From positions 1 through 5,835 of the forward strand of contig CAYMOV010000152.1 of the NCBI GenBank assembly GCA_964392085.1: a stretch of 5,835 bases of DNA, given 5' to 3'. The DNA comes from CAYMOV01 sp964392085. GTDB taxonomy: Bacteria > Oederibacteriota > Muellerivitia > Muellerivitales > Muellerivitaceae. Shown one piece after another: positions 5,641-5,835 of this stretch. Under the pieces are notes generated by a model. That model was given only the letters and a program-made list of their open reading frames with translations, was not told where the DNA came from and did no database searches. Numbering within the stretch: position 1 is the stretch's first letter; every line of letters begins with the position of its first letter. The position numbers and the translations under genes are program-made.

Positions 5641-5835
5641 GTCGAGGAGGCGCCGTGCGGACCACCGATGCGCCGTCCTTATAGGGGCTCTGCCCCTATA
5701 TACCCCGAGGCAACGTTACAAACCGGTTCGAGCCCAAGTCGAGGAGGCGCCGTGCGGACCACCGATGCGCCGTCCTTATCGGGGCTCTGCCCCTATATAC
5801 CCCGAGGCAACGTTACAAACCGGTTCGAGCCCAAG
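5641..5835. repeat. 97-bp tandem repeat array, two near-identical units, running off the window
   Basis: Unit 5641-5737 and unit 5738-5834 are identical except for one base (A5683 versus C5780), and base 5835 is the first base of a further unit. Each unit contains an inner palindrome ATAGGGGC-TCT-GCCCCTAT (5681-5699 in the first), the self-complementary words GGCGCC, AACGTT and AACCGGTT, and a GGCGC/GCGCC pair around CGG/CCG. No gene is recognisable in 5546-5835. The array may continue past the end; copy number cannot be told. The first hairpin could also mark the end of the amidohydrolase transcript, though no T-run follows. Confidence 0.92.

Noticed and set aside
5721..5735. tRNA-like T-arm word GGTTCGAGCCC in each repeat unit
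   Set aside because: The bases around the TTCGA loop do not form a 5-bp T stem, and no acceptor or anticodon arm fits; the word is just part of the repeat.
5544..5835. CRISPR array
   Set aside because: The 97-bp units are identical almost throughout, with no short repeat plus unique spacer pattern, and no cas gene is present.
5668..5835. Open reading frame from ATG 5668 through two repeat units
   Set aside because: It stays open to the window end, but the 97-bp period changes frame in each unit, the composition (Arg, Pro, Gly, Ser) looks non-coding, and there is no recognisable domain. A few stop-free frames are expected in GC-rich DNA.
5544..5835. Integron attC sites
   Set aside because: No paired RYYYAAC / GTTRRRY core sites bound the units, and there are no cassette genes between them.

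Overview
The window is 5.8 kb of GC-rich bacterial chromosome (about 60-65% G+C by eye) with every gene on the + strand. It looks like a piece of a draft or metagenome-derived assembly. A run of exactly 100 N sits inside a gene and is flanked by two identical 55-nt sequences, and both window ends look like contig ends: the left cuts into a gene and the right stops inside a tandem repeat. Nothing in the sequence fixes the taxon. The futalosine route to menaquinone, a short unimodular QueF and a separate polyamine aminopropyltransferase are spread over many phyla.

Layout. (1) 1-1894 is a menaquinone (futalosine pathway) pair: mqnA without its N-terminus, overlapping by 4 nt with mqnC, which carries the assembly gap. 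Collapsing the duplicated 55 nt and removing the N run restores one uninterrupted MqnC of 361 residues. (2) 1895-2017 is a short intergenic stretch with a weak terminator-like hairpin and a 70-bp REP-like palindromic element. (3) 2018-3239 holds queF (preQ0 reductase of queuosine synthesis) overlapping a membrane-anchored six-repeat TPR protein. (4) 3240-3355 holds an intrinsic terminator followed at once by a perfect TATAAT -10 box. (5) 3356-5545 is a likely two-gene operon: a divergent spermidine-synthase-like aminopropyltransferase, then, 12 nt later, a metal-dependent amidohydrolase of the TRZ/ATZ (SAH/MTA/aminofutalosine deaminase) group. (6) 5546-5835 is non-coding and holds a 97-bp tandem repeat with an internal palindrome, running off the window end.

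How the genes may fit together. MqnA and MqnC catalyse the first and a later step of the futalosine pathway. The amidohydrolase is the right kind of enzyme for the deamination step between them (aminofutalosine to futalosine). Its immediate partner, however, is an aminopropyltransferase, whose by-product is 5'-methylthioadenosine, also a known substrate of this enzyme group. Which nucleoside it uses is the most interesting functional question here. I found no clear sign of a wholly new multi-gene system. The best leads are the divergent active site of the aminopropyltransferase, its pairing with the amidohydrolase, and the 97-bp palindrome-bearing array.
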